NCBI RefSeq assembly: GCF_021729155.1
Contig: NZ_JAJQYA010000003.1
Location: forward strand, 1 to 64,000
DNA length: 64,000 nt
Direction of reading: 5' to 3'
From: Membranihabitans marinus
Lineage (GTDB): Bacteria; Bacteroidota; Bacteroidia; Chitinophagales; Saprospiraceae
The position numbers were made by a program, and so were the translations under genes. The notes beneath the pieces were generated by a model, which was not told where the DNA came from, did not search any database, and worked only from the letters and a program-made list of their open reading frames with translations. Position 1 is the first letter of the stretch. Each line of letters begins with the position of its first letter. Shown piece after piece: positions 1 to 9,404 of the stretch.

Positions 1-330
1 GTGGCTCCCTCATCGTAGACCTATTTAAGGTCTACGGTTCTTCGAACTACATTCGGTCGTGAGCTTCATTCGGTCATATTCAGGACATTGGATGCTACAT
101 ATTTTGCTCGTTCACATTTAGTCCATCGGGTTGCCCTAACTGGCAACTGCCCTCAGTCATCTCACCATTGACCGATTTACGGTCAATGATACTTTTGGCT
201 ATTCCATCCGAGATCAACAGATCTCGGTTCTCTCATCGATAATCCCTATTGGATCATTGGTGCCTTCCACTTCATTCGTTCGTGTTCGATAATGTACTAT
301 ATTCAGTCATTATAAAATGTAATTCGTATT
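1..330. repeat. Hairpin-mosaic repeat island R1 (right end)
   Basis: The window starts inside a hairpin-mosaic island. Three hairpins are clear: 14-36 (stem CGTAGACCT, loop ATTTA), 166-188 (stem CATTGACCG, loop ATTTA) and 208-227 (stem CCGAGAT, loop CAACAG). GTTGCC-type and ATTCGGTCAT linker modules lie between them. The island ends at 311-330 with the terminus TATAAAATGTAATTCGTATT, which also ends other islands and the MITE at 32947-33107. There is no convincing ORF. Bases 331-576 are AT-rich and hold nothing I recognise apart from the probable promoter region of the next gene. Confidence 0.8.
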
Positions 331-576
331 CCTTGAAGAACCAAGGTCTATATAAACTTTCAATGAAGATTTGTCTTATACAAGAACCTATTGTCTGCAT
401 ATATATGGAATAGAATATTGTATATGTTTTATGCTATAAAAGTAGAATTTAATAACTGCCATTCTAAAGTGAGCTTGACAAGATTCGGCTTAATTTTATT
501 ATATTGTATTATTGGTTGTCTAGAGTAGGAATAGATAATCAGTCAATAATTAATTACATAAAAACTTCGCTCACCT

Positions 577-1236
577 ATGATAAAGTCATTTACTATGAGG
601 TTAAAATTACTATCCCTTTTTCTTTTTTTTCAAATGTCACAGGGTATTACACAAATTAAAATGCACGAAGTCCATCTATTTAATGGATATAACTTGGAGG
701 GCTGGCAGACTGTGAATCCAAAGTTTATGGAAATGTGGTCGGTACAAGACAGTAGTATCGTTTGCGGAGATGGGATTGCTCATATTCCCAAAAATACCTA
801 TCTCCATACTCAGAAGGAATATCATAATTTTGAATTGACCTGTTTGTTTAAAATAACGGGAGATCCAAGTACTGGTCTCATAAATAGTGGGATTCAGTAT
901 CGATCACAGGTTGTCGATGGCAAAATGATAGGCTATCAAGCCGATATAGGTGATGGATATTGGGGTGATTTATACGATGAACATCGTCGAGGACTATTGG
1001 CAGGCGGCCATCGTGCTGTATTGAATCTGGTGTTAAATAAAAATGGTTGGAATACCTACCGCATCAAGGTGATCGGACCTCGACATCAGTTGTTTATTAA
1101 TGGAGTGAAAACAGTAGAATATTGGGAAGAAAATGAGGAAATACCAGATACAGGAGTGATTTCTGTCCAAAACCATAGCGGAGGCAATTCGAAAGTAGAA
1201 TTTAGAAATATTACCGTGGTCGAATTTCCGGATTAG
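577..1236 (+). CDS. Secreted DUF1080 (3-keto-disaccharide hydrolase-like) protein
   Basis: A 219-residue protein with a hydrophobic N-terminal signal (residues about 8-25; a second ATG at 595 is an equally good start). The rest is one DUF1080 domain, a concanavalin-like beta-sandwich, recognised from the opening LFNGYNLEGWQ, the central NSGIQYRS, and the closing TGVISVQNHSG and VEFRNI strands. Family members are secreted; some hydrolyse 3-keto-disaccharides and many remain unassigned. Length fits a single domain. It lies 25 bp upstream of the PVC-type heme protein on the same strand; this pairing is common in Planctomycetes and Bacteroidota and suggests joint action on oxidised sugars (inference). 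The exact substrate cannot be read from the sequence. Confidence 0.85.
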   Translation: MIKSFTMRLKLLSLFLFFQMSQGITQIKMHEVHLFNGYNLEGWQTVNPKFMEMWSVQDSSIVCGDGIAHIPKNTYLHTQKEYHNFELTCLFKITGDPSTGLINSGIQYRSQVVDGKMIGYQADIGDGYWGDLYDEHRRGLLAGGHRAVLNLVLNKNGWNTYRIKVIGPRHQLFINGVKTVEYWEENEEIPDTGVISVQNHSGGNSKVEFRNITVVEFPD

Positions 1237-1261
1237 GCCATAAATCGAATAAATCATTATC

Positions 1262-4200
1262 ATGAAATTTATACTCACCTGTGTACTGGGAGTGCTGTTG
1301 TTGTGTAGTGCTTATGGACAGAAAAAAACACATTCAGAACGACTAGATCCTTATCCACCATCGGTACAACAAAAGATGTTTGAGTTGCAGCCCGGTTTTG
1401 TGATTGAGTTGGTGGCAAGTGAAGCCGATGGTATTGTCAATCCCATCGATTTGACCTTTGACGATGCAGGTAGGTTGTGGACCCAAACGGCGCGGATGTA
1501 TCCCCTAGATCCAGTCAATGATTTGAGCTGGGGGGCTTTGCAAGAATTATTGGAAGACCAAGCCAAGCAAGATTCTTACCCTGGATTTAAACGAGTGAAA
1601 GATTTGTATGAGGGCAAGGTGAAGGGGGATGATGAGATATTGATATTGGATCATTTATACGATGATGAAGTTGTAACAGTTAATTCATGGGCTAAGGGGT
1701 TGGCCATCCCTATGTCTATATTGCCCTATAAGGATGGTGTGGTTGTGGCACAGGGCTCGGAAATGATTTATTTGAAAGATGGCGATAGAGATGGAATGGC
1801 CGACCAACGCAAGGCAGTACTTAAGGGATTTGGTTTCACCGACACCCACACTATGGCCCATACTTTGATAAAAGGGCCGGGCGGTTGGTTGTACTTTAGT
1901 CAGGGTGCTCTAAATAAAGGGGAAGTTTATGCCACGGAGAGCGATGCCAAAGTAAGAATTGATTATAGTAAAATAGTGCGGTTTAAGCCCGATGGTCAAG
2001 CCATTGAATTGGTAAATGCAGGTCTAAATAATATTTGGGGAGTGCAACTGCGCAGCAATGGTCAATGGTATGGTATAGAGGCCAATGATTTGGGCTATTC
2101 CGTAGTGCCTATGGAAGGGGGAACGGCTTATCCGGGAATTGGAAATGATAAATTGAGATCCTACCAACCTTTTATGCCTAGATTACATGAGTTTAGAGTG
2201 GGAGGGACTGGGTTGTCTGGACTGGCCTTTGCCGATGACGAATCGGGATCTTTTCCTTCGACCTATGAAAATGTTGCCTTGTTGGCCAATCCAATTACCA
2301 ATGCCATCAATGCGGTACGGATCATACGGAAACCGGATGGAAGGGTGGAAGCTGAGGTTTTGCCTGATCTATTGAAGAGTACAGACGATTGGTTTCGCCC
2401 CGTCAATCTTGAATTTGGGCCAGATGGATGTCTGTATATCGCGGATTGGTACAACAAAATCGTATCGCATAATGAAGTGACAACCAGTCATCCCGATCGA
2501 GACAAATCCCATGGCCGGATTTGGCGAATACGTCATGTCGATCAAAAGCCACGGCGGATTCCCAATTTTTATACCTTATCTCCAGACGATTTAATCGATT
2601 ATTTAACAGCGCCATCTCTGTGGATGAAACGGGCTGCTTGGAATCAAATCGATGAGCGATCTATCGGGGAAACCAAACATTTGACCTCAGCCTTACTCGC
2701 TTTATTGGAGGATGACGATCAGACCGAGGTCACTAGGATTCACGCTCTTTGGAGTTTGGAAAGTATTGGCCAAATAGATGTAGAGCTCTGGCGAGATATA
2801 TTGCAATCGGCCCCCGATAATTTAAAACGAGAAGCTATTCGCTCACTATCTCAACTAGTGGTAGAGCCTGTGGAGTACTATGATTTGCTCAAAATATTGG
2901 CGGAAGATGACAATCCACAGATTAGGGCCCAGGTCTTGCGAACATTGGGTGAATTTGACGACCTCGATTTCGAAGGCATTGGGATCTTGGTTCAAGCTTG
3001 TAAGGTGGCCTTGTCGGGCAATGATATGGGGGGAAGCTACGAACGGCGATTTGAGCGTTATTTGGCTCGGAAGGCCTTGGAGTCTTATCCCGTTAAGTTA
3101 ACTCAATTTTTGGATCGAGAATTTTATTTTGACCATCCCAAGGAAAATGTCTTATGGGCTTTAGCCGCCTTGCCGGATAGATTTAGATCATTGTATTTTA
3201 TACATTTATGGCAAAACCTATCTCTAGATCGATTTAGTCCGGAATTGTTTATTGAAATCAGCAATATGTTAGATGAAAACAGGGTGTATCGCCTTGTGGA
3301 TACTGTATTTCAAAACCCTAAATACAGCAGGGAATATTTAAACTATATGGTGGAATATAAATCCAATATTCGGGATACTTCCCTGGCTCGAATGATGGAG
3401 CCTGTAGTCATAGCTAGTTTGGAATCAGAGGATGATGTTGAATTGGCTTTAAAGGTTATTAGCTTGTGGAAGATGGAAAAAGCCAATGAAGGAGTTTTGA
3501 CTTTATTCAACTCCGGTCAGACCTCGGAACGGCACTTAGATCTCATTATTCAGGCCATGAAAAATAATGCGAAATCCAATATTGATATTTTTGCATCTAT
3601 TTCATCTGATCCTTCTATTCATAGGCAATATCGTTTGGCGGCCTTGCAAGTAGTGAGCAATGCGGACATAGATCGCGGTGGAAAATTGGCATTGAGTTAT
3701 TTAGAAAAAGCAGGTAAAAGAGATAAGGCCTCTTTTGTTAAAGAGATGGCTACTTCGGTCAATGGATCTGGGATCTTATTGAATTTGTTAGATGAAAAAG
3801 TCTTGGCTGAGGGTGATATTCCCATTGAGGTGGCAGAGCGGATGAAGTCTTCGAGGCCAGATGATGCCAGATCTGTGGAACTGTATGCAAAACTATTACA
3901 AGCCAATCAGAAAAAAAATCCTGTAAAGGAGGAGATAGATATAGCCATTGAGAAAGTGAATCGTCATTCGGCTAATCTGGAGAATGGAAAAATCTTATTT
4001 AAAACATGTTTGATGTGTCATAGTGTTGGAGGAAAGGGTGTGAATTTTGGGCCTGCACTTGACGGATCGGCATACCGAAGTGTAGAGGCTATCGTGACCG
4101 CCCTTATCGATCCCGATGCTGCGGTGGAATCGGGATATGCGGTGTATCGAGTGGAGAAAGGGGATGGGAGTAATTTACAGGGCTATCTTATTTCTCAAAA

Positions 4201-4375
4201 CGACAATGGTGTAACTCTTGGGTTTATGGGAGGCGGAGAGACGTTTATCCCGCAGTCCGAGATTGTGCAGCAGGGCTTTTTACAGGGTAGGTCATTTATG
4301 CTAAGGAATTTGATTGCTGGGTATAGCGATCAAGAGTTGGCCGATTTAGTAGGTTATATTCGATCTTTAAAATAA
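1262..4375 (+). CDS. PVC-type heme-binding CxxCH protein (membrane-bound dehydrogenase family)
   Basis: A 1037-residue secreted protein with a signal peptide (about 1-20, ending near CSAYGQ). Residues about 35-440 form the beta-propeller of the putative membrane-bound dehydrogenase family, with FELQPGFVIELVA at its start and FGPDGCLYIADWYN near its end. Residues about 450-890 are alpha-helical and HEAT-like. The C-terminal domain is cytochrome c-like, with heme ligation motif C919-L-M-C-H923. Homologues resemble PQQ/sugar dehydrogenases, but their substrates are mostly unproven. It is probably co-transcribed with the DUF1080 gene just upstream. A periplasmic carbohydrate dehydrogenase passing electrons through the heme domain is the likely role (inference). 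Confidence 0.88.
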   Translation: MKFILTCVLGVLLLCSAYGQKKTHSERLDPYPPSVQQKMFELQPGFVIELVASEADGIVNPIDLTFDDAGRLWTQTARMYPLDPVNDLSWGALQELLEDQAKQDSYPGFKRVKDLYEGKVKGDDEILILDHLYDDEVVTVNSWAKGLAIPMSILPYKDGVVVAQGSEMIYLKDGDRDGMADQRKAVLKGFGFTDTHTMAHTLIKGPGGWLYFSQGALNKGEVYATESDAKVRIDYSKIVRFKPDGQAIELVNAGLNNIWGVQLRSNGQWYGIEANDLGYSVVPMEGGTAYPGIGNDKLRSYQPFMPRLHEFRVGGTGLSGLAFADDESGSFPSTYENVALLANPITNAINAVRIIRKPDGRVEAEVLPDLLKSTDDWFRPVNLEFGPDGCLYIADWYNKIVSHNEVTTSHPDRDKSHGRIWRIRHVDQKPRRIPNFYTLSPDDLIDYLTAPSLWMKRAAWNQIDERSIGETKHLTSALLALLEDDDQTEVTRIHALWSLESIGQIDVELWRDILQSAPDNLKREAIRSLSQLVVEPVEYYDLLKILAEDDNPQIRAQVLRTLGEFDDLDFEGIGILVQACKVALSGNDMGGSYERRFERYLARKALESYPVKLTQFLDREFYFDHPKENVLWALAALPDRFRSLYFIHLWQNLSLDRFSPELFIEISNMLDENRVYRLVDTVFQNPKYSREYLNYMVEYKSNIRDTSLARMMEPVVIASLESEDDVELALKVISLWKMEKANEGVLTLFNSGQTSERHLDLIIQAMKNNAKSNIDIFASISSDPSIHRQYRLAALQVVSNADIDRGGKLALSYLEKAGKRDKASFVKEMATSVNGSGILLNLLDEKVLAEGDIPIEVAERMKSSRPDDARSVELYAKLLQANQKKNPVKEEIDIAIEKVNRHSANLENGKILFKTCLMCHSVGGKGVNFGPALDGSAYRSVEAIVTALIDPDAAVESGYAVYRVEKGDGSNLQGYLISQNDNGVTLGFMGGGETFIPQSEIVQQGFLQGRSFMLRNLIAGYSDQELADLVGYIRSLK

Positions 4376-4498
4376 TACGATTTAATCTTTATAATTATCT
4401 GAAATAAGATACTTTCTGTAAAATTACTGAGAATGATTAATGAAAAATATAGGTAATATAACGTGGAAGAATGTAATTCGTATTAATCTATCTTGACT

Positions 4499-5791
4499 TC
4501 AATTATGCGGGCTTTCCAGCTGGGGTAAGGACGGTTGATTCCTAGATTGAAAAGATAAAAAAACCACTGGTATTAATAATATTCCTATGCCGACATATAT
4601 GTTTAATTGGGTGAAAAAATGTACCCATGATAGGTCAAAAGAAAATATTTGTTTCGAAATTAGAATGCCTACACTTGCCAAATACCCAAGTGCATCGGCA
4701 ATGTAGAATAAAAAGCCTATGGTGCCGGTAAATCTTATTATGGCTAGAAACCTTTCAAAGATCAAACAGTGAAACAAGATATAGGGAAGGTAGATTCCCG
4801 TGCCAGAGATTATCATCCAAGCGACTGAAGAGATTGCAGAATTTTGGAATAGAATAGTAGAAACCAATATTAATACAGCCGCTAAAATCGTAGCGTATAG
4901 TGACCATTTAAAAGCGATTTTGTTGTTGGTTATTAAAATTCCCGCTGCAGATATCATTAAGACGATGACTGCAATCGGTGTTTCTGTTAAAGCGATAAAA
5001 CCAGGTTTGTCTCCATAGCCCAATTCCGCCCAGAAATCGACCATGAAATTATCTCTAAAATCTCGGACGATAGTGAGCAATACATAGATGATGACCAATG
5101 CTGCAAATGCCCAACCGTGTTGATAGATGAAAGCACGACGTTGATATTTATTCATCGACTGTCGCTCCGTTCTGGCTAATTTGTCTTCTTCACTAGGGGG
5201 ATTGCAGCGACTTAGTAAATAGATGGCCAGTAAGAAAAAAGGGAAAAATACCAGACCTGTGAAAAAAGGCATAGAAAATTCATTGATGCCCCATATTTGC
5301 ATGAGATATAAACTCACTGATTTAATAAATCCAGTAGCAAATATGAAGGTGGCACTCAATCCAGCTACCAATAATTCTGTATTTTTTCTGCCTTCTAATG
5401 AAGATAAAACCAGTCCAAATACCATGCCTAAGGGTAGTCCATTTAAAAACATGGCCAGGGGTTTCCATTCCAATGGAAGTATATAAAAGGCCAATAACAT
5501 AAGGAGACCAAATCCTACCAATCCTGCCAAAAGTAAGGTCTTTCCACTTTGTTTGTATTCGGATACTATTTTAATGCCAATAAATTTGGATATCATATAG
5601 CCGATGACTTGACTAATGACTAATAATGTCTTAAAATCAAAGTCATGGAGTTGTAAGTCTGTAAATTGACCGGCGAGAAATGATTTTCGAACAGCATACA
5701 TGCCAGTATAGGCTATAAAAGCCGAAACGACGAGGTATAAATCATTTCTCGAAATGCGAATACGATTAATAGCTGGATTTGAAATTTTCAT
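4499..5791 (-). CDS. DUF5690 family membrane protein, MFS-like transporter
   Basis: A 430-residue integral membrane protein with about 12 hydrophobic segments. Its N-terminal part (YLVVSAFIAYTGMYAVRKSF) is the opening of the DUF5690 family, which resembles major-facilitator sugar-phosphate/glycerol-3-phosphate permeases. It is transcribed divergently from the XRE-cupin regulator and its downstream dehydrogenase and phosphonatase-like genes. This suggests it imports the substrate of that pathway, perhaps a phosphonate or phosphate ester (inference from context). A TATCTTTG box lies 31 bp upstream of the ATG. Family assignment is good; the substrate is a guess. Confidence 0.8.
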   Translation of the reverse strand: MKISNPAINRIRISRNDLYLVVSAFIAYTGMYAVRKSFLAGQFTDLQLHDFDFKTLLVISQVIGYMISKFIGIKIVSEYKQSGKTLLLAGLVGFGLLMLLAFYILPLEWKPLAMFLNGLPLGMVFGLVLSSLEGRKNTELLVAGLSATFIFATGFIKSVSLYLMQIWGINEFSMPFFTGLVFFPFFLLAIYLLSRCNPPSEEDKLARTERQSMNKYQRRAFIYQHGWAFAALVIIYVLLTIVRDFRDNFMVDFWAELGYGDKPGFIALTETPIAVIVLMISAAGILITNNKIAFKWSLYATILAAVLILVSTILFQNSAISSVAWMIISGTGIYLPYILFHCLIFERFLAIIRFTGTIGFLFYIADALGYLASVGILISKQIFSFDLSWVHFFTQLNIYVGIGILLIPVVFLSFQSRNQPSLPQLESPHN

Positions 5792-5822
5792 AAGAAGAAA
5801 ATTATTATATGATTATTCGCTG

Positions 5823-5830
5823 CAAAGATA
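5823..5830 (-). promoter_or_regulatory. Candidate Bacteroidota -7 box (TATCTTTG) for the DUF5690 gene
   Basis: The minus strand reads TATCTTTG, matching the Bacteroidota -7 consensus TAnnTTTG, 31 bases before the start codon. I see no clear TTG -33 element at the usual spacing. Confidence 0.4.
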
Positions 5831-5963
5831 ATTTTCAATATAGATGTGATGTCTTGTATTGTTGTTATGTAATCATTAAGTTTATTGTGGTTGCTCTGAA
5901 ATGGCTTATAATATTTTTCTTGATATGAAAAACGTTATATATTTGCTCATAAGAATTAATACT

Positions 5964-6545
5964 ATGCCCAATTCGGAATATATCACCATATGGATAGGAT
6001 CTAAGATTAAGGATGTCAGAAAGTCTAAGGAGTTAAAACTGGCTGATCTTGCTCAGATGTCTGGTATAAGTATTGCTATGTTGTCAAAGATTGAAAATGG
6101 ACGCGTTTTTCCGACCCTGCCTTCCCTTTTGCAGATTTTTGAAGTGTTGGATATTGAATTGTATTCATTTTTCAATGATTTATATATCACCAATAAATTT
6201 CCTGGCTATATATTTAAAAAGCGGAAAGATCTCAAGTTGCTGGAAAAGGAGGAGGGCGCCATTGGATTTCAATACGAGTTGATATTGTCACATACTATTG
6301 AGAGGTCGTCGGTGGAAATTTCACTACTCACATTAAAGCAAGACAATCATCGGGAGAAACTGTCTACTGAAGGCTTTGAATATATCTATTTAATCAAAGG
6401 TGAAATCGAATATAGATTGGGACAAAACACATTTTATATGGAAGAGGGCGATTCATTGTTTTTTGATGGTAGGATAGACCATGTACCTATCAATAGAGGT
6501 GAGGAAGCAGTGCTTTTGGTCTTGTATTTTATCACGTTGAATTAA
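5964..6545 (+). CDS. XRE-family transcriptional regulator with C-terminal cupin
   Basis: About 193 residues from the ATG at 5964. An upstream ATG at 5901 would add 21 poorly motivated residues, and homologues start close to the HTH. The N-terminal helix-turn-helix (IGSKIKDVRKSKELKLADLA through SGISIAMLSKIENG) is a typical XRE/Cro domain. The last 70 residues form a cupin_2 barrel (EYIYLIKGEIEY, MEEGDSLFFDG, HVPINRG). Such fusions sense a small metabolite with the cupin and control adjacent catabolic genes. It is followed after 7 bp by the dehydrogenase and is divergent from the DUF5690 transporter, so it probably regulates both (inference). Confidence 0.88.
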   Translation: MPNSEYITIWIGSKIKDVRKSKELKLADLAQMSGISIAMLSKIENGRVFPTLPSLLQIFEVLDIELYSFFNDLYITNKFPGYIFKKRKDLKLLEKEEGAIGFQYELILSHTIERSSVEISLLTLKQDNHREKLSTEGFEYIYLIKGEIEYRLGQNTFYMEEGDSLFFDGRIDHVPINRGEEAVLLVLYFITLN

Positions 6546-6552
6546 TTGAAAA

Positions 6553-7641
6553 ATGAGTATAAATAACCTGCCCTGGGCCATGGTATACAATCCAGATGAA
6601 AAAAAATTTGAAAAAACTGGGTTTGCCCACTGGGATGTATCAAATGGAGAAGTTTGGGTGAAAATTGTATATGCTACCATATGCACCAGCGATTTGCATA
6701 CCGTATCGGGTCGACGTTCTTGTGCTGGACCCTGTATATTGGGACATGAAATCATAGGAGAAGTCGTGGCCTGTGCTGATGTTGATGATTATTATGGTCA
6801 TTCTTTGCAATTGGGTGATTTGGTGACTTGGTCGGTGTATGCATATGATGCCCAAGATGAGATGGCGGTCAAAGGAATTCCCCAAAAGTCGAGTCAGCTG
6901 TATAAATACGGTCATGAGGTATTGGATGAAGATCAAATCATGAGTGGTGGTTTTGGCAGTCATTGTCTATTGAAGGAAGGAACATCCATTTTTAAGTTGT
7001 CCAACAATTTTTCATACAAGGTGGCAGCACCATTGAATTGTAGTCATGCGACAGTGGCTGGTAGTTTGCGATTGGCTGGAGAAATAAAGGGTCGAAACGT
7101 ATTGGTTATTGGGGCTGGAATGATAGGGCTGTCCGCTTCAGCAATGGCGGTAGAATCAGGGGCTCGCAATGTTGTGACGACAGATATAGATGATGAGAGG
7201 TTGAATAGAAGTAGGGATTTTGGGGTGGATCTTGTATTGTCACATCACTTGTCCAATGAGGATTTGGAAATTGCATTGACAGATATTGGGGGAATCGATA
7301 TTGTTATAGATACCAGTGGTTCTCCAGATGCTATTGAGAAGTGGATTTCGAAAATGAATATTGGTGGAACGGCCGTATTGATTGGTTCTGTATTTACTCA
7401 AAGAGATATTCATTTAAATGCAGAAAAATGTGTTCGCAATTTGTGGACAATTCGAGGATTACACAATTATATGCCTCAAGATTTGGCCTATGCTATTGAT
7501 TTTATGGAAAACAATCACCAACGCTATCCTTTTGACAGTTTGGTGAAAAATGAATTTAAATTGTCAGATATAGAACTTGCCTTTACGCAAGCTCATCGAG
7601 GGGAAGATTATAGAGTAGGAGTCTATGTCGATCAACCATAG
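6553..7641 (+). CDS. Zinc-binding alcohol dehydrogenase, HpnZ-like (phosphonate-associated)
   Basis: A 362-residue medium-chain dehydrogenase. The N-terminal GroES-like domain carries a CTSD zinc/catalytic cysteine segment near residue 38 and a GHEIIGEV motif. The Rossmann domain follows at about 165-310 (VLVIGAGMIGLSASAMA). The sequence ICTSDLHTVSGRR with PCILGHE is typical of the proposed phosphonate-catabolism-associated dehydrogenase family (TIGR03366-like). This fits the phosphonatase-like gene directly downstream. Reaction: NAD(P)-dependent oxidation of an alcohol, substrate unknown. It lies 7 bp after the regulator, so co-transcription is likely. The pathway label is context-based. Confidence 0.82.
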   Translation: MSINNLPWAMVYNPDEKKFEKTGFAHWDVSNGEVWVKIVYATICTSDLHTVSGRRSCAGPCILGHEIIGEVVACADVDDYYGHSLQLGDLVTWSVYAYDAQDEMAVKGIPQKSSQLYKYGHEVLDEDQIMSGGFGSHCLLKEGTSIFKLSNNFSYKVAAPLNCSHATVAGSLRLAGEIKGRNVLVIGAGMIGLSASAMAVESGARNVVTTDIDDERLNRSRDFGVDLVLSHHLSNEDLEIALTDIGGIDIVIDTSGSPDAIEKWISKMNIGGTAVLIGSVFTQRDIHLNAEKCVRNLWTIRGLHNYMPQDLAYAIDFMENNHQRYPFDSLVKNEFKLSDIELAFTQAHRGEDYRVGVYVDQP

Positions 7642-7670
7642 ATGATAACATTAGATTGTAATAAAATATA

Positions 7671-8360
7671 ATGAATATTATGAAGAATGTGAAATTAGTT
7701 GTATTTGACATGGCGGGTACGACGGTAGATGAGGATAATGTAGTTTATAAAACCTTGCAAAAAGCCATTAATCAATACGATGAATCGGTGACTTTGGATT
7801 TTGTCTTAGATCATGGAGCGGGCAAAGAAAAGCATCAAGCCATAAAAGATATTGTTATTCATTTGGCCGAGGGCCAGCGATGGTTGAATATGTCTGAAGT
7901 GATATTTTCGGAATTTGTGAAAATGTTAGATCTAGCTTATGGAGATTTAGTGGTTAAACCTTGTGCAGGTGTTGTTGATTTTATTGGGGAATTGAGGAAG
8001 TTGGGTATAAAGGTAGCATTGAATACTGGGTATAATTCTGAGGTGGCCAATTTGTTGTTGAAAAAGCTTTCTTGGGAAAAAGGTAGGGAATATGATATCT
8101 TAGTAACGGCAGATCTTGCCACGCAATCCAGGCCTCACCCCGATATGATTTATTTGGCTATGGATGGTTTAGGATTGAAAGATAGTAGTGATGTTGTAAA
8201 AATAGGGGATTCAATTATTGATATCGAAGAGGGGAAAAATGCGGGCTGTGGCATGACGGTTGGTGTAACCACTGGTGCTCAAACTAGGATTCAATTGTTG
8301 ACGGCAAATCCCACTTGTGTGGTAGATAATGTATTGGAATTATTAGATATATTAAAATAG
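7671..8360 (+). CDS. Phosphonatase-like HAD hydrolase
   Basis: A 229-residue haloacid-dehalogenase hydrolase. Motif I is DMAGTTVDEDNVVY (nucleophile and acid/base aspartate region, residues about 13-26), characteristic of the phosphonatase-like family (TIGR03351) rather than true PhnX, which has a different motif I and a Schiff-base lysine in the cap. Motif II is LNTGYNS and motif IV is KIGDSIIDIEEG. A helical cap lies at about 25-110. It probably cleaves a C-P or phosphate-ester bond of a phosphonoaldehyde-like intermediate (inference). It lies 29 bp after the dehydrogenase in the same direction. A second ATG at 7680 (MKNVKLVVFD) is a plausible alternative start. Confidence 0.85.
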   Translation: MNIMKNVKLVVFDMAGTTVDEDNVVYKTLQKAINQYDESVTLDFVLDHGAGKEKHQAIKDIVIHLAEGQRWLNMSEVIFSEFVKMLDLAYGDLVVKPCAGVVDFIGELRKLGIKVALNTGYNSEVANLLLKKLSWEKGREYDILVTADLATQSRPHPDMIYLAMDGLGLKDSSDVVKIGDSIIDIEEGKNAGCGMTVGVTTGAQTRIQLLTANPTCVVDNVLELLDILK

Positions 8361-8426
8361 CATATAGGGGGATTGTCTCTGAAGTGCGTTGTAAAAATTT
8401 CTTAATAAGTATATAAATCATCAATA

Positions 8427-9404
8427 ATGAAACGACGAGATTTTATAGAGAAGACGGGTTTGACCGCTGGATTTGTGTTGACGGGGAATCAATCCAAGCC
8501 TAAGTCTCAAATAAGAGATTTTTCAATTAATGCGACACCATTAGAGACTGAGATATCATTTAAAGGTATTGAAAAGCCATTCACTGTACTCCAAATCAGT
8601 GATAGTCATATTTCTTGTGACGATGCTTCTGATAAAGTTTATGAAATTTACAGTAGTAGGATGGGTAGGGCCTATGAAAGGGTTCGCCATTTTCAAACAA
8701 ATGAAGAAACGACACCACTTAGATGTTTTGAAGAAACTTTGACAAATGCTGTGAACGATAAGGTCGATATGTTGGCATTGACTGGAGATTTAATAAACTA
8801 TCCTTCAGCTACAGCGGTCAATCGTATTTTGGCTATGGTTAAAGAAACCCAAATTCCATTTGTATACACAGCCGGCAATCACGACTGGCATTATGAGGGA
8901 ATGGAAGGCTCGTCTGAAGAATTGCGACGTACCTGGGTTGAAAAAAGTTTAAAGCCCTTGTATCAAGGTAGTCATCCGCTTTATTCTTCCACTGTTTTTC
9001 ATGATGTCAATTTTTTGTGTATTGACAATAGTACTTATCAGATCAGTGAGGACCAATTGAATTTTTTTAAGCAGCAAAAGAAGTCTGGACTACCTATTGT
9101 TTTATTTGTCCACATTCCATTGTATATGCCAAACATGAGGATTTGTTGTGGACATCCTGATTGGGGATGGGAGGCTGATGATTCATCGGAGATAGAGCGA
9201 AGGCAGCGATGGCCAAAGTCGGGTAATAGTTCGTCGACGGTGTCATTTCTCAAAGAAGTCATGAGCAGTAAAAATATTCTCGGAGTATTTACCGGCCATT
9301 GGCATCATACTAGGAATACCAGTTATCGTGGTATTCATCAATATTTTGCAGGTCCCAATTTAAATGGTCAGTATCGCAAGATTTCGTTTTTGCCTAAGGT
9401 GTAG
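8427..9404 (+). CDS. Exported calcineurin-like metallophosphoesterase
   Basis: A 325-residue protein opening MKRRDFIEKTGLTAGFVLTG, a Tat/lipoprotein-like export signal of the kind seen on Bacteroidota oxidoreductases and phosphoesterases. All metallophosphoesterase blocks are present: QISDSHIS (D-x-H), LTGDLINYP (GD), TAGNHDWHY (GNHD), FVHIPLY (H) and FTGHWHH (GHxH). It is a predicted two-metal phosphodiesterase/phosphatase in the periplasm. It is the last gene of the regulator-dehydrogenase-phosphonatase-like run (66 bp after the HAD gene), so it may release phosphate from the imported compound or its precursor (inference). The repeat island R2 starts just after it. Confidence 0.85.
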   Translation: MKRRDFIEKTGLTAGFVLTGNQSKPKSQIRDFSINATPLETEISFKGIEKPFTVLQISDSHISCDDASDKVYEIYSSRMGRAYERVRHFQTNEETTPLRCFEETLTNAVNDKVDMLALTGDLINYPSATAVNRILAMVKETQIPFVYTAGNHDWHYEGMEGSSEELRRTWVEKSLKPLYQGSHPLYSSTVFHDVNFLCIDNSTYQISEDQLNFFKQQKKSGLPIVLFVHIPLYMPNMRICCGHPDWGWEADDSSEIERRQRWPKSGNSSSTVSFLKEVMSSKNILGVFTGHWHHTRNTSYRGIHQYFAGPNLNGQYRKISFLPKV

